Position numbers and translations under genes: made by a program
Notes under the pieces: model-generated
Database searches by the model: none
Told to the model about the DNA's origin: nothing
What the model saw: the letters and a program-made list of their open reading frames with translations, nothing else
Origin: Whitmania pigra
Lineage: Eukaryota; Annelida; Clitellata; Hirudinida; Haemopidae
DNA: 64,000 nt
Assembly: GCA_021613335.1 (NCBI GenBank)
Contig: JAJTWR010000479.1
Location: forward strand, 558,001-622,000
Direction of reading: 5' to 3'
Part shown: positions 8,604 to 18,118 of the stretch, piece by piece
How positions within the stretch are numbered: position 1 is the stretch's first letter
Layout: each line of letters starts with the position of its first letter

Positions 8604-9365
8604 ATGAGAAAAAAAATTGTAGCAGCAAACTGGAAAATGAACTTAACTTACAATCAAGGGGTTTCTTTGTTTTCCGAAATCGTAAATATGCTAAAGGACG
8701 AGAAAAAAGGAAGTCAAATTGTCGTTATTTGTTCGCCTTTTATCCATTTAAACAGTTTGGCGCAATTAGCGGGCGATACGGTATCAATTGGCGCGCAAAA
8801 TTGTCATCAAAACGATAGCGGCGCTTTTACCGGAGAAATTTCCGCTAAAATGATCAAATCTGCGGGGTGTCAATATGTAATCATTGGTCATTCAGAACGT
8901 CGTCAATATTTTTCTGAAACCGATGCTTTGTTGTTCCAGAAAATAAAAAAAGCGTTGGAAAATGGGTTAACGCCTATTTTCTGTATTGGCGAAACTTTAG
9001 ACGAACGTAACAGCGGGAGCTGTTTTCAGGTAATAAAAACGCAACTGGAAGGCGGGGTTTTTGGCTTGCCTGCCGAAGATTTTGGCCGAATAATAATAGC
9101 ATACGAACCCGTTTGGGCAATTGGTACAGGCTTAACCGCTACGCCCGAACAAGCTCAAGATATTCATGCTTTTATCCGTTCAGAAATTACGGCAAAATAT
9201 GGCTCCGGTTTAGCTGGCGATATCCCTGTTCTTTACGGAGGAAGTTGTAATGCGCAAAATGCGCCTGAGTTGTTTGCTCAATGCGATATTGATGGCGGTT
9301 TAATTGGCGGAGCTTCGTTAAAATCCAGAGATTTTGTGAATATTGTTAAAATATTAAACGCTTAA
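8604..9365 (+). CDS. tpiA: Triosephosphate isomerase
   Basis: 253 residues, the full length. Substrate Lys11 lies in NWKMN, the electrophile His96 in IIGHSERR, the catalytic base Glu168 in AYEPVWAIGTG, and the phosphate-gripping loop and VLYGGS follow. It interconverts dihydroxyacetone phosphate and glyceraldehyde-3-phosphate in glycolysis. It begins 11 bp after the GlmU-like gene, and prmA follows after 57 bp, so the three may form one operon. Confidence 0.98.
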   Translation: MRKKIVAANWKMNLTYNQGVSLFSEIVNMLKDEKKGSQIVVICSPFIHLNSLAQLAGDTVSIGAQNCHQNDSGAFTGEISAKMIKSAGCQYVIIGHSERRQYFSETDALLFQKIKKALENGLTPIFCIGETLDERNSGSCFQVIKTQLEGGVFGLPAEDFGRIIIAYEPVWAIGTGLTATPEQAQDIHAFIRSEITAKYGSGLAGDIPVLYGGSCNAQNAPELFAQCDIDGGLIGGASLKSRDFVNIVKILNA

Positions 9366-9422
9366 GGGCTTTGATTTGCGTTTGCCGATTCAAACAAGAC
9401 GATTGCATTATCATAACGATTT

Positions 9423-10259
9423 ATGGATTATATAAAGGTTGGTTTTTCGTTTTTATTGATAGAAGAATATCAAAAAGATTTGCTCATTGCAGATTTAGCT
9501 GAAGTCGGATTTGAAACCTTTGAAGATACCCAAAAAGGCTTTGACGCTTTTGTGCAAAAACGCTTGTTTGATTTAAATCAACTGAAAATGGTTTTAACAA
9601 ATGCAAACGGTTTGAAATTTGATTACTTTATTGAAGAAATTGAAACAGAAAACTGGAATGTTGTTTGGGAACGTAACTTTAATCCGCTAATAATTAACAA
9701 CGAATGCTACGTACGCGCTACTTTTCATGAGCCCAAGCCTTACTATGCCTATGAAATTGTTATAGACCCTAAAATGGCTTTTGGCACAGGGCATCATCAA
9801 ACCACCGCCCTGATGATGCAATATATTTTAGAAACCGATTGTTTAAATAAACTTGTATTGGATATGGGCGCCGGAACGGCTATTTTAGGCATTCTGGCAG
9901 CCCAAAAAGGAGCCAAAGAAATTATAGCGATTGATGATGATGAAATTTGCTGCCAAAGCGCAATTGAAAATGCCAAGTTAAACAAAACAAACAACCTGAT
10001 CTCTCTTTGCGGAAATAAACAGGCCATCCCTGATACAAAATTTGATATTATTTTAGCCAATATCAATAGAAATGTTTTGTTAGATCAGATACCTCGCTAT
10101 GCGGAGGTTTTAAACACAAATGGCGATATTTTTTTTAGCGGATTTTTCGAAAATCCTGATTTGCAGCTGATTCAATCTTGTTGCCGGCAGCGCGGTTTAA
10201 CTTATATTAATCATAAAAAAAACGGAGAATGGGTAGCGGTTCGGTTTAAGAATTGTTGA
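9423..10259 (+). CDS. prmA: Ribosomal protein L11 methyltransferase
   Basis: 278 residues. The N-terminal substrate-recognition domain is followed by the class I SAM fold: AFGTGHHQTT (about 120-130), motif I LDMGAGTAILGILA, the acidic AIDDDE strand end, and ILANINR, the PrmA form of the catalytic NxN loop. It trimethylates ribosomal protein L11. Length and motifs are normal. Confidence 0.95.
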   Translation: MDYIKVGFSFLLIEEYQKDLLIADLAEVGFETFEDTQKGFDAFVQKRLFDLNQLKMVLTNANGLKFDYFIEEIETENWNVVWERNFNPLIINNECYVRATFHEPKPYYAYEIVIDPKMAFGTGHHQTTALMMQYILETDCLNKLVLDMGAGTAILGILAAQKGAKEIIAIDDDEICCQSAIENAKLNKTNNLISLCGNKQAIPDTKFDIILANINRNVLLDQIPRYAEVLNTNGDIFFSGFFENPDLQLIQSCCRQRGLTYINHKKNGEWVAVRFKNC

Positions 10260-10360
10260 AAAAACGCGGAATATTTTGTTGATAATCGGAATGATGGAAA
10301 GATTAAAAAAAAGTCATAGGTCAAAAGTTATAAAACGCCTGAGCAGATAATTTAACTATT

Positions 10361-11707
10361 ATGAACATACATTTTATAGCCATCGGAGGCGCTGTTATGC
10401 ATAATATTGCCATAGCCTTACATAAAAAAGGCATACGCGTTACCGGCAGCGACGATGTGATATACGAGCCGTCGGCGGGTAGATTGGCAAAGTATAATTT
10501 GTTGCCGCCTAACGGCTGGAATGTAGATAATATTAAACCGGATTTAAACGCGGTTATACTTGGAATGCACGCGCAGCCGGATAATCCGGAGTTAATCAGA
10601 GCTCAGGAGCTGGGTTTAAAGATTTACTCGTATCCGGAATATATTTACGAACAAAGTAAAGATAAGTTGCGGGTGGTGGTTGGCGGAAGTCATGGTAAAA
10701 CTACTGTCACGTCAATGATTTTGCATGTTTTAAACTATTATAACAAGTCGTTTGATTATTTGGCGGGGGCGCAATCAGCAGGTTTTGATACCATGTGCCA
10801 ATTAACAGACGCGCCTGTAATGATTATTGAAGGCGATGAATATTTGGCTTCTCCGATTGATAAACGACCAAAATTTCATCTTTATAAAGCAAACATTGGG
10901 GTAATTACCGGTATAGCCTGGGATCATATAAATGTTTTTCCAACTTTTGAAAATTATGCGAGTCAGTTTGCGCAATTTCTGGATACCATAGCGCCCAACG
11001 GTAAAGTAATTTACTGTGAATCTGATAAGGATTTGAATGAAATGGTAAACCAATCTGTTGCGCCCGTTAAAAAAATACCATATGGAATTCCGGCTTATCA
11101 AATTACCGACGGGGTAACCTGCTTAATGCCTCGTCATATACCCTTAAAAGTATTTGGCGATCATAATTTAATGAACCTAAATGCAGCAAGATTAGTATGT
11201 AATGAATTGAAAATTAGTGAACATGAATTTAATAACGCTATTTCTTCTTTTACCGGGGCAGAAAAACGATTAGAATTGATAAAAAGCGTTAACCAAACTA
11301 GTGTATACAAAGATTTTGCGCATTCGCCATCAAAATTAAAAGCAACCGTTAAGGCCGTTAAGTCGCAGTTTTCTGATAGAAAATTAGTTGCCATGATAGA
11401 ACTTCATACTTTTAGCAGCTTAAATAAAGCATTTTTAAAGGAGTATAAAAACATGATGAAAGAGGCTGATTTACCAATAGTTTATATTGACGGCAAAACG
11501 TTGGCACAAAAGAAAATGCAACCGCTTACCGAGAAGGATATAAAAGAAGCTTTTAACGATAATCGTATTTTTTATTTTAACGATCCCGCTAAGCTGGAGC
11601 TTTTTTTAAGAAAGCAGGATTACCGACGCGCCAATTTATTGCTGATGAGTTCAGGAACCTATGCCGGCATCAACTTGCAAAAATTAGCTAATGAACTGCA
11701 TACATAA
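10361..11707 (+). CDS. mpl: UDP-N-acetylmuramate:tripeptide ligase (Mpl-like Mur ligase)
   Basis: 448 residues of the Mur ligase family. The N-terminal Rossmann domain (IHFIAIGGAVMHNIAIALH) binds the UDP-MurNAc substrate. The ATP loop GGSHGKTT (about 108-115) and the central EGDEYLAS and AWDHINVFPT blocks are intact, and the C-terminal domain (HSPSKLKATV) is present. Opening sequence and length fit Mpl, which reattaches recycled L-Ala-D-Glu-meso-DAP to UDP-MurNAc, better than MurC. Bacteroidota genomes usually carry murC separately in the dcw cluster. The Mpl call rests on this similarity; MurC is the alternative. Confidence 0.8.
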   Translation: MNIHFIAIGGAVMHNIAIALHKKGIRVTGSDDVIYEPSAGRLAKYNLLPPNGWNVDNIKPDLNAVILGMHAQPDNPELIRAQELGLKIYSYPEYIYEQSKDKLRVVVGGSHGKTTVTSMILHVLNYYNKSFDYLAGAQSAGFDTMCQLTDAPVMIIEGDEYLASPIDKRPKFHLYKANIGVITGIAWDHINVFPTFENYASQFAQFLDTIAPNGKVIYCESDKDLNEMVNQSVAPVKKIPYGIPAYQITDGVTCLMPRHIPLKVFGDHNLMNLNAARLVCNELKISEHEFNNAISSFTGAEKRLELIKSVNQTSVYKDFAHSPSKLKATVKAVKSQFSDRKLVAMIELHTFSSLNKAFLKEYKNMMKEADLPIVYIDGKTLAQKKMQPLTEKDIKEAFNDNRIFYFNDPAKLELFLRKQDYRRANLLLMSSGTYAGINLQKLANELHT

Positions 11708-11802
11708 TCGGCTTTTATACTTGCAAGCGATATAAATTAGAACCGGCAAAGAATACAGGCAGAATAAATTGGCAAATTTGTATAAACGTTTAGAACCCGG
11801 TA

Positions 11803-12921
11803 TCAAAATTTTTTACGCAGGGTTAAATGTTTTTTGCCAAAAGTAGCGCCCGTAGCCCGATGTATGGAAAGCATTTTATCGTTAAAATCGCCAACCCAGC
11901 TCAGTTCTAACTCGTCATATTGATTTTTTGGCAATACATAATTTTTTAGTTTGATAAACAAGGCGCTTTCCAACCCGTGTTTTTGATAAGCTTGCTTTGT
12001 GCCCATTACAATTGCGCGCATGCGGTTAACGCCAACCCATCTGCGATAAGCAAATTTCAGTTTTTCCATAAAGCCGAGTTTGCCTTTAAAGCCTTTTATC
12101 ATTTGGTTAGCGTCAGGAATAATAACTAAAAACGAAGCGGGCTCTCCGTTTACATACGCAAATGATATCAGTTTTTCATCTATAACCGCTTCCATTTGTT
12201 TAAAACTTTGCATTAAGGTATCTTTTTTAATAGGTACAAAGTTTTCAAAATCTTTCCATCCGTCGTTATAAATTTCCATCAAATCATCAATATATTTAGC
12301 TGTTTGGCTTTTCTTGAAAAATTCAAAGGCATATCCTGGTTTTTGGGTTACCCAGCGGGCAATTTTTGTAAAACGTTCGGGAAACGGTTTTCTTGCGTCA
12401 ATATGATTGGTGATTTGCTCATAAGCGGTTTCAAATCCATAATTCTGAAAAAAAGTTTTATAATAAGCAGGATGATAATTCATTCCGTACGACGGAGGAC
12501 TAAAACCTTCAACCAGAAGGCCCCAAAAAGTATCGTTTTCTCCAAAATTAACAGGGCCTTCCATTGCCTTCATGCCGCGTTCTTGCAACCAATTTTTTGC
12601 AGTATCAAATAATACAAAAGCGGCCTTTTGATTATCAATACATTCAAAAAAGCCCATGCCCCCTGTTGGCAGTTCATATCGCCAAGCTTTTTTTTCATTG
12701 ATAAAAGCCGCTACCCGGCCAATGATTTTTCTATGGTCGTCTTCTAAAATCCAGCGGCGGCAAACCCCGTGTTTAAAAAATGAATTTTTATGCGGATTGA
12801 ACGTTTTCTCAATATCCTGATTTAATGGGCGGATATAATTTATGTCGTTCTCATAAATGCTTTCTACAACGTTTAAAAACTGATTGATTTGTTTTTTATT
12901 CTGGACAGGAATAACTCTCAT
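11803..12921 (-). CDS. Conserved Bacteroidota GNAT-like protein
   Basis: About 372 residues from the preferred ATG at 12921. An in-frame ATG six codons upstream (12939) is possible, but homologues begin close to MRVIPV. The N-terminal half (GRVAAFINEK, GGMGFFECIDNQ, LFDTAKNWLQERGM) looks like an N-acyltransferase fold. The C-terminal half carries another GNAT-like segment. Homologues are widespread in Bacteroidota and annotated as GNAT acetyltransferase or plain hypothetical. Substrate unknown. It converges on the Mpl-like gene and is followed by a 66-residue acidic protein upstream on the same strand. Confidence 0.7.
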   Translation of the reverse strand: MRVIPVQNKKQINQFLNVVESIYENDINYIRPLNQDIEKTFNPHKNSFFKHGVCRRWILEDDHRKIIGRVAAFINEKKAWRYELPTGGMGFFECIDNQKAAFVLFDTAKNWLQERGMKAMEGPVNFGENDTFWGLLVEGFSPPSYGMNYHPAYYKTFFQNYGFETAYEQITNHIDARKPFPERFTKIARWVTQKPGYAFEFFKKSQTAKYIDDLMEIYNDGWKDFENFVPIKKDTLMQSFKQMEAVIDEKLISFAYVNGEPASFLVIIPDANQMIKGFKGKLGFMEKLKFAYRRWVGVNRMRAIVMGTKQAYQKHGLESALFIKLKNYVLPKNQYDELELSWVGDFNDKMLSIHRATGATFGKKHLTLRKKF

Positions 12922-12986
12922 AAATTTATGGATAAACAAAAAACGCTCTTTGTAAAGTGATTTTTGTAAAAAAATAATGATTATAG

Positions 12987-13187
12987 CTAATACCTGTCGT
13001 AGTCGTCATCCTCATCGTCAAAATTGTCGAATGTATCCAAATCCTCTAAAGCGCTATCAAAATCGTTCTCATCTTCTTCATATTGTTTGGCATAACGAGG
13101 GTTGTTTTCTTCGTTGCTCATCTCTTCTCTGTTAGAGTCTGACCTGTCTTTTGGTTTGTTGGTCATTTGTTTTTTTGGTATTTTCAT
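12987..13187 (-). CDS. Small acidic low-complexity protein
   Basis: 66 residues, basic and polar at the N-terminus (KIPKKQMTNKPKDRSDSN) and extremely acidic at the C-terminus (FDNFDDEDDDYDRY). An internal ATG at 13166 could be the real start. There is no signal peptide or domain. It lies 66 bp upstream of the GNAT-like gene on the same strand and may share its transcript. No function can be assigned. Confidence 0.55.
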   Translation of the reverse strand: MKIPKKQMTNKPKDRSDSNREEMSNEENNPRYAKQYEEDENDFDSALEDLDTFDNFDDEDDDYDRY

Positions 13188-13405
13188 AACACAAAAATCT
13201 AAAATAATACGAATGTTATTGATGTCTAAATTTACAAATCTTTTAACATACAGTTTTAACTGTTTTTAAATTTTTACGGAACAAAATTTAAACTAAAATC
13301 AATTTCGCAAAAATTTTTTTTAAATGTTTTCGCCGGCCAACAAACGACAGACAATAAAAAAACGCTTATGTTTTTAAAAAATTTCCGGGTTCAGGTCATC
13401 ATCGC

Positions 13406-13466
13406 AACCCTTGTCCAACCTCATGGGCTCTTTTGAGCTTGGGCTGAAAAACGGATTTTTGTTTGC
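13406..13466 (+). repeat. Dispersed intergenic hairpin repeat, copy 1
   Basis: About 60 nt, close to 85% identical by eye to 44650-44709. The core stem is CAACCTCA (13416-13423) against TGAGCTTG (13434-13441), with one C-C mismatch in this copy. An A/T-rich second arm (AAAAACGGATTTTTG) follows. It lies in the 440-bp gap between divergent transcription units (13188-13627), which otherwise shows only AT-rich promoter-like sequence. Confidence 0.6.
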
Positions 13467-13627
13467 CAAAAATTATTTTTAAACAGTATCATTTAAATTA
13501 TTTGTTAAAGCTTTTGCCAAACAAAATGATATATCAAAAGCGGGCGATCAAAATAATTTTATCAAAAATTTTTTTTTACGTAATCTTACGTCTAAATTAA
13601 TTTCATTGTTTTTGTAACATCAATTTT

Positions 13628-15040
13628 ATGGAGATTGTACATTTTAGCGCGGAATGTTATCCTGTTGCCAAGGTTGGCGGTTTGGGCGATGTGGTTGGCG
13701 CTTTATCTGAATATCAAGCCAAACTGGGTCATTTTGCCAAAGTGGTTATGCCCTGCTACCAAACCGAATTTTTTTTAGAAAACGAATTTGAGGCGGTTTA
13801 CGACGGTTGGGTAAATTTGGGTACAAACAGTTATCAATCGCGTATTTTTCGGGAAAAAACCAATAAATTAGGCTTTGATTTATATTTAGCGCATATTGGC
13901 GGATTAACAGACAGGGATAAAATTTACGGATATGATGATGATACCGAAAGATTTTTTGCCTTTCAAATAACTTCGCTTAATTGGCTTGCACAATGGGAAC
14001 ACAAACCCGATGTGATACATTGCCACGATCATCATGCGGGTTTAATTCCGTTTTTAATAAGTAATTGTTATCAATATAGCCGCATTGCTTATATACCAAC
14101 GGTTTTAACCATACATAATGCGCAATACCAGGGTCAATTTGGTTGGGATAAGCTATATTATTTTCCGAGATTTGATTTGCGTAATTTAGGCAAATTAGAT
14201 TGGGCAAATGCCATAAATCCGCTTGCCTCGGCCATTAAATGCTGTTGGCGGTTTACCGCCGTATCAAACAGTTATTTAAACGAACTTACCGACAATAGCA
14301 ATGGTTTGGAGATGCTGTTTTCTTTAGAAAAAAGAAAATCAACAGGTATACTTAACGGCATAAATAACAGGGTTTGGAATCCTCAAAATGACCCCATGTT
14401 AACCAAAACCTATACGGCAAGAACGGTAGAAAGCGGCAAAAAGGCCAACAAAAGAGCTTTATGCGATATTTTTAAACTGGAGGTTGACAAACCGCTGTAT
14501 GCGTTTATCGGGCGGTTGGCAGCAGAAAAGGGGGCAGATTTATTGCCGGATATTTTTTACAATGCGTTGGCGCAAAGCAATCAGTCGATTAACATTTTGG
14601 TTCTTGGCCTGGGCGATTCTTATATAGAATACAGGTTAAACGCTATAAAAGGGTTGTTTTCGGGTAATTACAACGCCTATATTGGGTATAACGAAACCCT
14701 TTCGCACCAAATTTACGCAGGCGCAGATTTTCTTTTGATGCCAAGCAGGGTAGAACCATGCGGGTTAAACCAAATGTACGCTTTGCGTTATGGAACTATT
14801 CCTGTCGTTAGGCGTACCGGCGGCTTAAAAGATACGGTTTTAGATATTGGAGACGGCGGTTTTGGCATTTGCCATGATCAGGCAAGCGTTTGGGACGTAA
14901 ACAACGCTATCAATAGAGCTTATGAGCTTTATCAAAATGCCAAACACTTTAAAAAGTTGAGAAAATACGTCATGGGTATTGATCATTCCTGGGATCAGGC
15001 GGCGAAACATTATATAGATTTATACCAAACCATGATTTAA
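13628..15040 (+). CDS. glgA: Glycogen synthase
   Basis: 470 residues of glycosyltransferase family 5. The ADP-glucose loop KVGGLGDV (residues 15-22), HDHHAG, VLTIHNAQYQGQFG and the C-terminal GT-B site (FIGRLAAEKGADLL, LMPSRVEPCGLNQMYALRYG) are all present. It adds glucosyl units from ADP-glucose to glycogen. It lies 26 bp before glgC, so supplier and user of ADP-glucose are in one operon. No branching enzyme or phosphorylase is adjacent. Confidence 0.97.
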   Translation: MEIVHFSAECYPVAKVGGLGDVVGALSEYQAKLGHFAKVVMPCYQTEFFLENEFEAVYDGWVNLGTNSYQSRIFREKTNKLGFDLYLAHIGGLTDRDKIYGYDDDTERFFAFQITSLNWLAQWEHKPDVIHCHDHHAGLIPFLISNCYQYSRIAYIPTVLTIHNAQYQGQFGWDKLYYFPRFDLRNLGKLDWANAINPLASAIKCCWRFTAVSNSYLNELTDNSNGLEMLFSLEKRKSTGILNGINNRVWNPQNDPMLTKTYTARTVESGKKANKRALCDIFKLEVDKPLYAFIGRLAAEKGADLLPDIFYNALAQSNQSINILVLGLGDSYIEYRLNAIKGLFSGNYNAYIGYNETLSHQIYAGADFLLMPSRVEPCGLNQMYALRYGTIPVVRRTGGLKDTVLDIGDGGFGICHDQASVWDVNNAINRAYELYQNAKHFKKLRKYVMGIDHSWDQAAKHYIDLYQTMI

Positions 15041-15066
15041 GAGAAAAATTTAACCAAATAAATAAA

Positions 15067-16338
15067 ATGACGAATAAAGTTTTAGGGGTTATTCTTGGCG
15101 GAGGCCAGGGCTCAAGATTATTCCCCCTTACCCAAACCCGCTCTAAGCCTGCAGTACCTATTGCAGGAAAATACAGACTGGTAGACATTCCAATTTCTAA
15201 CTGTATTAATTCGGGTATCAACCGGATGTTTGTTTTAACGCAGTTTAACTCGGCCTCTTTAAATAAGCATATTAAAAACACTTATTTTTTTAGCCATTTT
15301 AGCATGGCTTTTGTAGATATACTGGCTGCTGAACAAACCCCTGATAATCCTACCTGGTTTCAAGGCACAGCCGATGCGGTTAGGCAGTGTTTACCTCATA
15401 TTTTAACGCAAGAAGCAGACTATATTTTAATTCTTTCCGGCGATCAGCTTTACCATATGGACTTTGCCCAAATGCTCGCTGTACACATCAGAAAGGAAGC
15501 GGAAATAAGTATAGCAACCATACCGGTTGCTGCAAAAGAGGCTACCGAATTTGGAATTTTAAAAACCGACTCTGAAAATTTTATTAGCTCTTTTATCGAA
15601 AAACCCCAAGCCGGTTTATTACCCGACTGGATATCAAACACAGGGGCAGAAATGAGCCATACCGGGCGTAACTACCTTGCCTCAATGGGTATTTATATTT
15701 TTAATAAAGAAGTTTTGGTAAAATTGCTTTGCGAAAATCTCGATGAAAAGGATTTTGGAAAAGAGATTATTCCGCGTTCATTACAAACCAATAGCGTTCT
15801 GAGTTTCCAATATGAAGGTTATTGGACAGACATCGGCAATATAAGATCTTTTTTTGAGGCTAATTTAGGCTTGACAGACGATTTGCCAAAGTTTAACATG
15901 TTTGATACTTCTCATAACATATTTACCAGAGCACGGATGTTGCCTCCTTCAAAAGTATCGGGAACCACTTTAGATCATACCATTTTATCTGAAGGTTGCA
16001 TTATTCAGGCCGACAGGATTGAAAGAGCCGTAATAGGCATCAGGTCGAGAATTGGCCGCGGTTCTGTGCTTATAAATTCTTATATGATGGGCAATGACGG
16101 CTATCAAACCATCGCCGAAATTAAAGAGGCTAATTATCACGGCCGGCCTTTATTAGGCATTGGCGAAAAATGTTACATCAATAACGCTATTATTGATAAA
16201 AACTGCAAAATTGGCAACGATGTAAAAATTAACGGCGGCGCTCATTTAAAGGATGGAGATTTTGGATTATATGCCGTAAAAGAAGGCATAGTAGTGGTGA
16301 AGAAGGGGGCTGTTTTGCCAAACGGATTTGAGCTGTAA
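15067..16338 (+). CDS. glgC: Glucose-1-phosphate adenylyltransferase
   Basis: 423 residues. The start LGVILGGGQGSRLFPLTQTR is the nucleotide loop, with KPAVPIAGKYRLVDIPISNC next, then SGDQLYHMDF and the C-terminal beta-helix. It makes ADP-glucose from ATP and glucose-1-phosphate, the committed step of glycogen synthesis, and is usually allosterically regulated. Complete, and directly downstream of glgA. Confidence 0.97.
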   Translation: MTNKVLGVILGGGQGSRLFPLTQTRSKPAVPIAGKYRLVDIPISNCINSGINRMFVLTQFNSASLNKHIKNTYFFSHFSMAFVDILAAEQTPDNPTWFQGTADAVRQCLPHILTQEADYILILSGDQLYHMDFAQMLAVHIRKEAEISIATIPVAAKEATEFGILKTDSENFISSFIEKPQAGLLPDWISNTGAEMSHTGRNYLASMGIYIFNKEVLVKLLCENLDEKDFGKEIIPRSLQTNSVLSFQYEGYWTDIGNIRSFFEANLGLTDDLPKFNMFDTSHNIFTRARMLPPSKVSGTTLDHTILSEGCIIQADRIERAVIGIRSRIGRGSVLINSYMMGNDGYQTIAEIKEANYHGRPLLGIGEKCYINNAIIDKNCKIGNDVKINGGAHLKDGDFGLYAVKEGIVVVKKGAVLPNGFEL

Positions 16339-16462
16339 GGTCGCGGCATCATTTAAAACAACGCTTTTTTTCAAAAAACAATCATTTATAAGTCATATTA
16401 TCCTTAAGGGTTAGTAACAAGGTTTCAATGATTGCCTTATCTTTAATTATTTTTATAATGCT

Positions 16463-17008
16463 ATGTTGCCTGTAAATAAAGTGAAGACGTTAATCATCGT
16501 AATTCATCCTAATTTATTAAAAGCGTCTGTAATAAATAAACGCTGGGTTGAAGAATTGTATAAAAGTCCTGAAAAGTACCATGTTCACGAATTGTACAAA
16601 TTATATCCTGACCAAAAAATTTGCATAGAAAAAGAACGGGAACTGATAGAGAATTATGACAAAATAATTTTCCAATTTCCTTTTTATTGGTTTAACTGTC
16701 CTTCGCTTTTCAAAAAATGGTTAGACGAGACGCTAACCTATGGCTGGGCCTATGGAAGTAAAAGCGGATATAAAGTTTCAGGAAAGAAAATTGCTATGGT
16801 AATTTCGGCCGGAATTGACCGGCATGAATATAGCCGGCAGGGAAAATACAAATATACTTTAGAACAGCTTACACGCCCTTTTGAATTGACTTTTGAATAC
16901 ATTAAGGCAGATTATAAAGGCTTTTTTGCCTATTATGGAATAGATAACTCAAAAGAGTGGATTGAAAAAAGTGTTCCCGCCTATATAAACTTCATAGAGG
17001 CGGTTTAA
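16463..17008 (+). CDS. Flavodoxin-fold NAD(P)H-dependent oxidoreductase (KefF/MdaB-like)
   Basis: 181 residues. The pattern LIIVIHPNLLKAS (FMN phosphate loop), ELYKLYPD, IIFQFPFYWFNCPSLFKKWLDE and LTYGWAYG is that of NAD(P)H dehydrogenase (quinone)/KefF-type flavoproteins. Such enzymes reduce quinones or electrophiles with two electrons. Length is normal. It stands alone, with a degenerate repeat starting 9 bp after its stop. Confidence 0.85.
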   Translation: MLPVNKVKTLIIVIHPNLLKASVINKRWVEELYKSPEKYHVHELYKLYPDQKICIEKERELIENYDKIIFQFPFYWFNCPSLFKKWLDETLTYGWAYGSKSGYKVSGKKIAMVISAGIDRHEYSRQGKYKYTLEQLTRPFELTFEYIKADYKGFFAYYGIDNSKEWIEKSVPAYINFIEAV

Positions 17009-17017
17009 TTTTTATGG

Positions 17018-17184
17018 AAAATAATTTTATGGATGCCGGATATAAATCTTAAAATTTTTTCTAATATCGTATGCCGCTTAAAGGCCGTTTTCAGCAATTG
17101 ATTTGCGGATTCTCCAATTTTCCGTCTTTTGACATTATTATATAGTTTGCGTAGTTTTATTAGTTTTTGTCAAAATCAAACCAA
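17018..17184. repeat. Degenerate dispersed element, copy 1
   Basis: The left end, 17018-17044, is 26/27 identical to 56039-56065. The right end, 17164-17184, is 20/21 identical to 56209-56229. About 50 further bases inside the right end align loosely (TTTGCGTA, CTTTTG). Interiors are AT-rich with no ORF. It looks like an old mobile or repeat element whose ends are better kept than its middle. Confidence 0.5.
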
Positions 17185-17491
17185 CGCTTTTTAAAACCTC
17201 AACAATTTATTTTTAAACCGTTTCGCCGATTTTTTTCCAAAAACAATTGCCCGCTCTTGCTCAGGTTTTATAATATACAGGCTACTCAGGCAAGCGACAG
17301 GCAACAAAGGGCAAAAGGCTCTGCGGCATTATAAAAGCGGGCAAAAAAATACCTGCGGAAAACCCCGCCCCGCACTTTCGCGCAAAAACCGGTTCTTAAC
17401 CGGGTTTAATTTATACGGCGGTTAGCCCTGACGATAATTTGATAACCCATCGCGCCAAACCGGCGGGGCAAAAAGCAAGGCAAAGCAAATT

Positions 17492-17879
17492 GGTTCAAGA
17501 TAATTTTAAAGCATAATTTTTTAAAAAGCGCAAGATAACTTAATAAAATTGTTTTCTTAAAAGCGCGCGGCTTTTTATTTGGCTTGTTGCCCCTGCAAAT
17601 TAGGCTTTGCGTAAAATGATTAAAAACCGCCTTTGCGGGCTTTTTAAGCCGGGTAAAGCCGCTAAAGGCTTATAAAATTTTTGCGCCTGCAAATTTCGAG
17701 GCCCCGTAATTTAACCGCTAGCCCTCAGGGTTCGTTTTGCCCGTTTTAGCTAAGGCCAAACTTTTGTAAAAGTCTCCCAAAACCGGGCCCCCAAAATTTA
17801 AAAATAAAAAATGTATTATACAACTATTGTTTTTCAATATATTAAGGAAAATTTTTTTTTTGTTAAATTATCTTGAACC
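17492..17879. mobile_element. MITE-like element with IS1595-type ends
   Basis: 388 bp bounded by a perfect 15-bp inverted repeat, GGTTCAAGATAATTT (17492-17506) and its complement (17865-17879). The same end sequence borders the transposase gene at 46.5-47.3 kb (AAGGTTCAAGATA at 46508, complement at 47241-47253). The interior has no ORF, so movement would need the transposase in trans. No clear target duplication is seen. It occupies much of the 1.1-kb gap (17009-18118) before the giant gene. Confidence 0.65.
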
Positions 17880-17930
17880 TGTTGTTAATTTCAAAATCTA
17901 TTCATATTATTGCGACATAATAATATAAAG

Positions 17931-17968
17931 GTCACTATTAAGTGACAATGATATTAACTGACAGTTAA
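17931..17968 (+). promoter_or_regulatory. Two dyads upstream of the giant gene
   Basis: GTCACT-ATTA-AGTGAC (17931-17946) and TTAACT-GAC-AGTTAA (17954-17968) are perfect inverted repeats eight bases apart. They lie 150-190 bp before the signal-peptide ATG at 18119, and resemble paired operator sites. No regulator can be named. Confidence 0.35.
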
Positions 17969-18118
17969 ATGCTAAGCATCTTTATAATTAAGAAGGCGAA
18001 AAGTGTTTTGAGGTTGTTTTATAAAGTGTTTATTACGCCAGGCGCATTGCATCAATAAAACCAGAGGGCGATGCAAATTTTATAGGACAATTATTTTTCT
18101 CCTGACTAATTATATTAT

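Noticed and set aside
13188..13627. Possible tRNA or small RNA in the glgA upstream gap
   Set aside because: No cloverleaf or CCA-type end could be found; only the dispersed hairpin repeat is supported.
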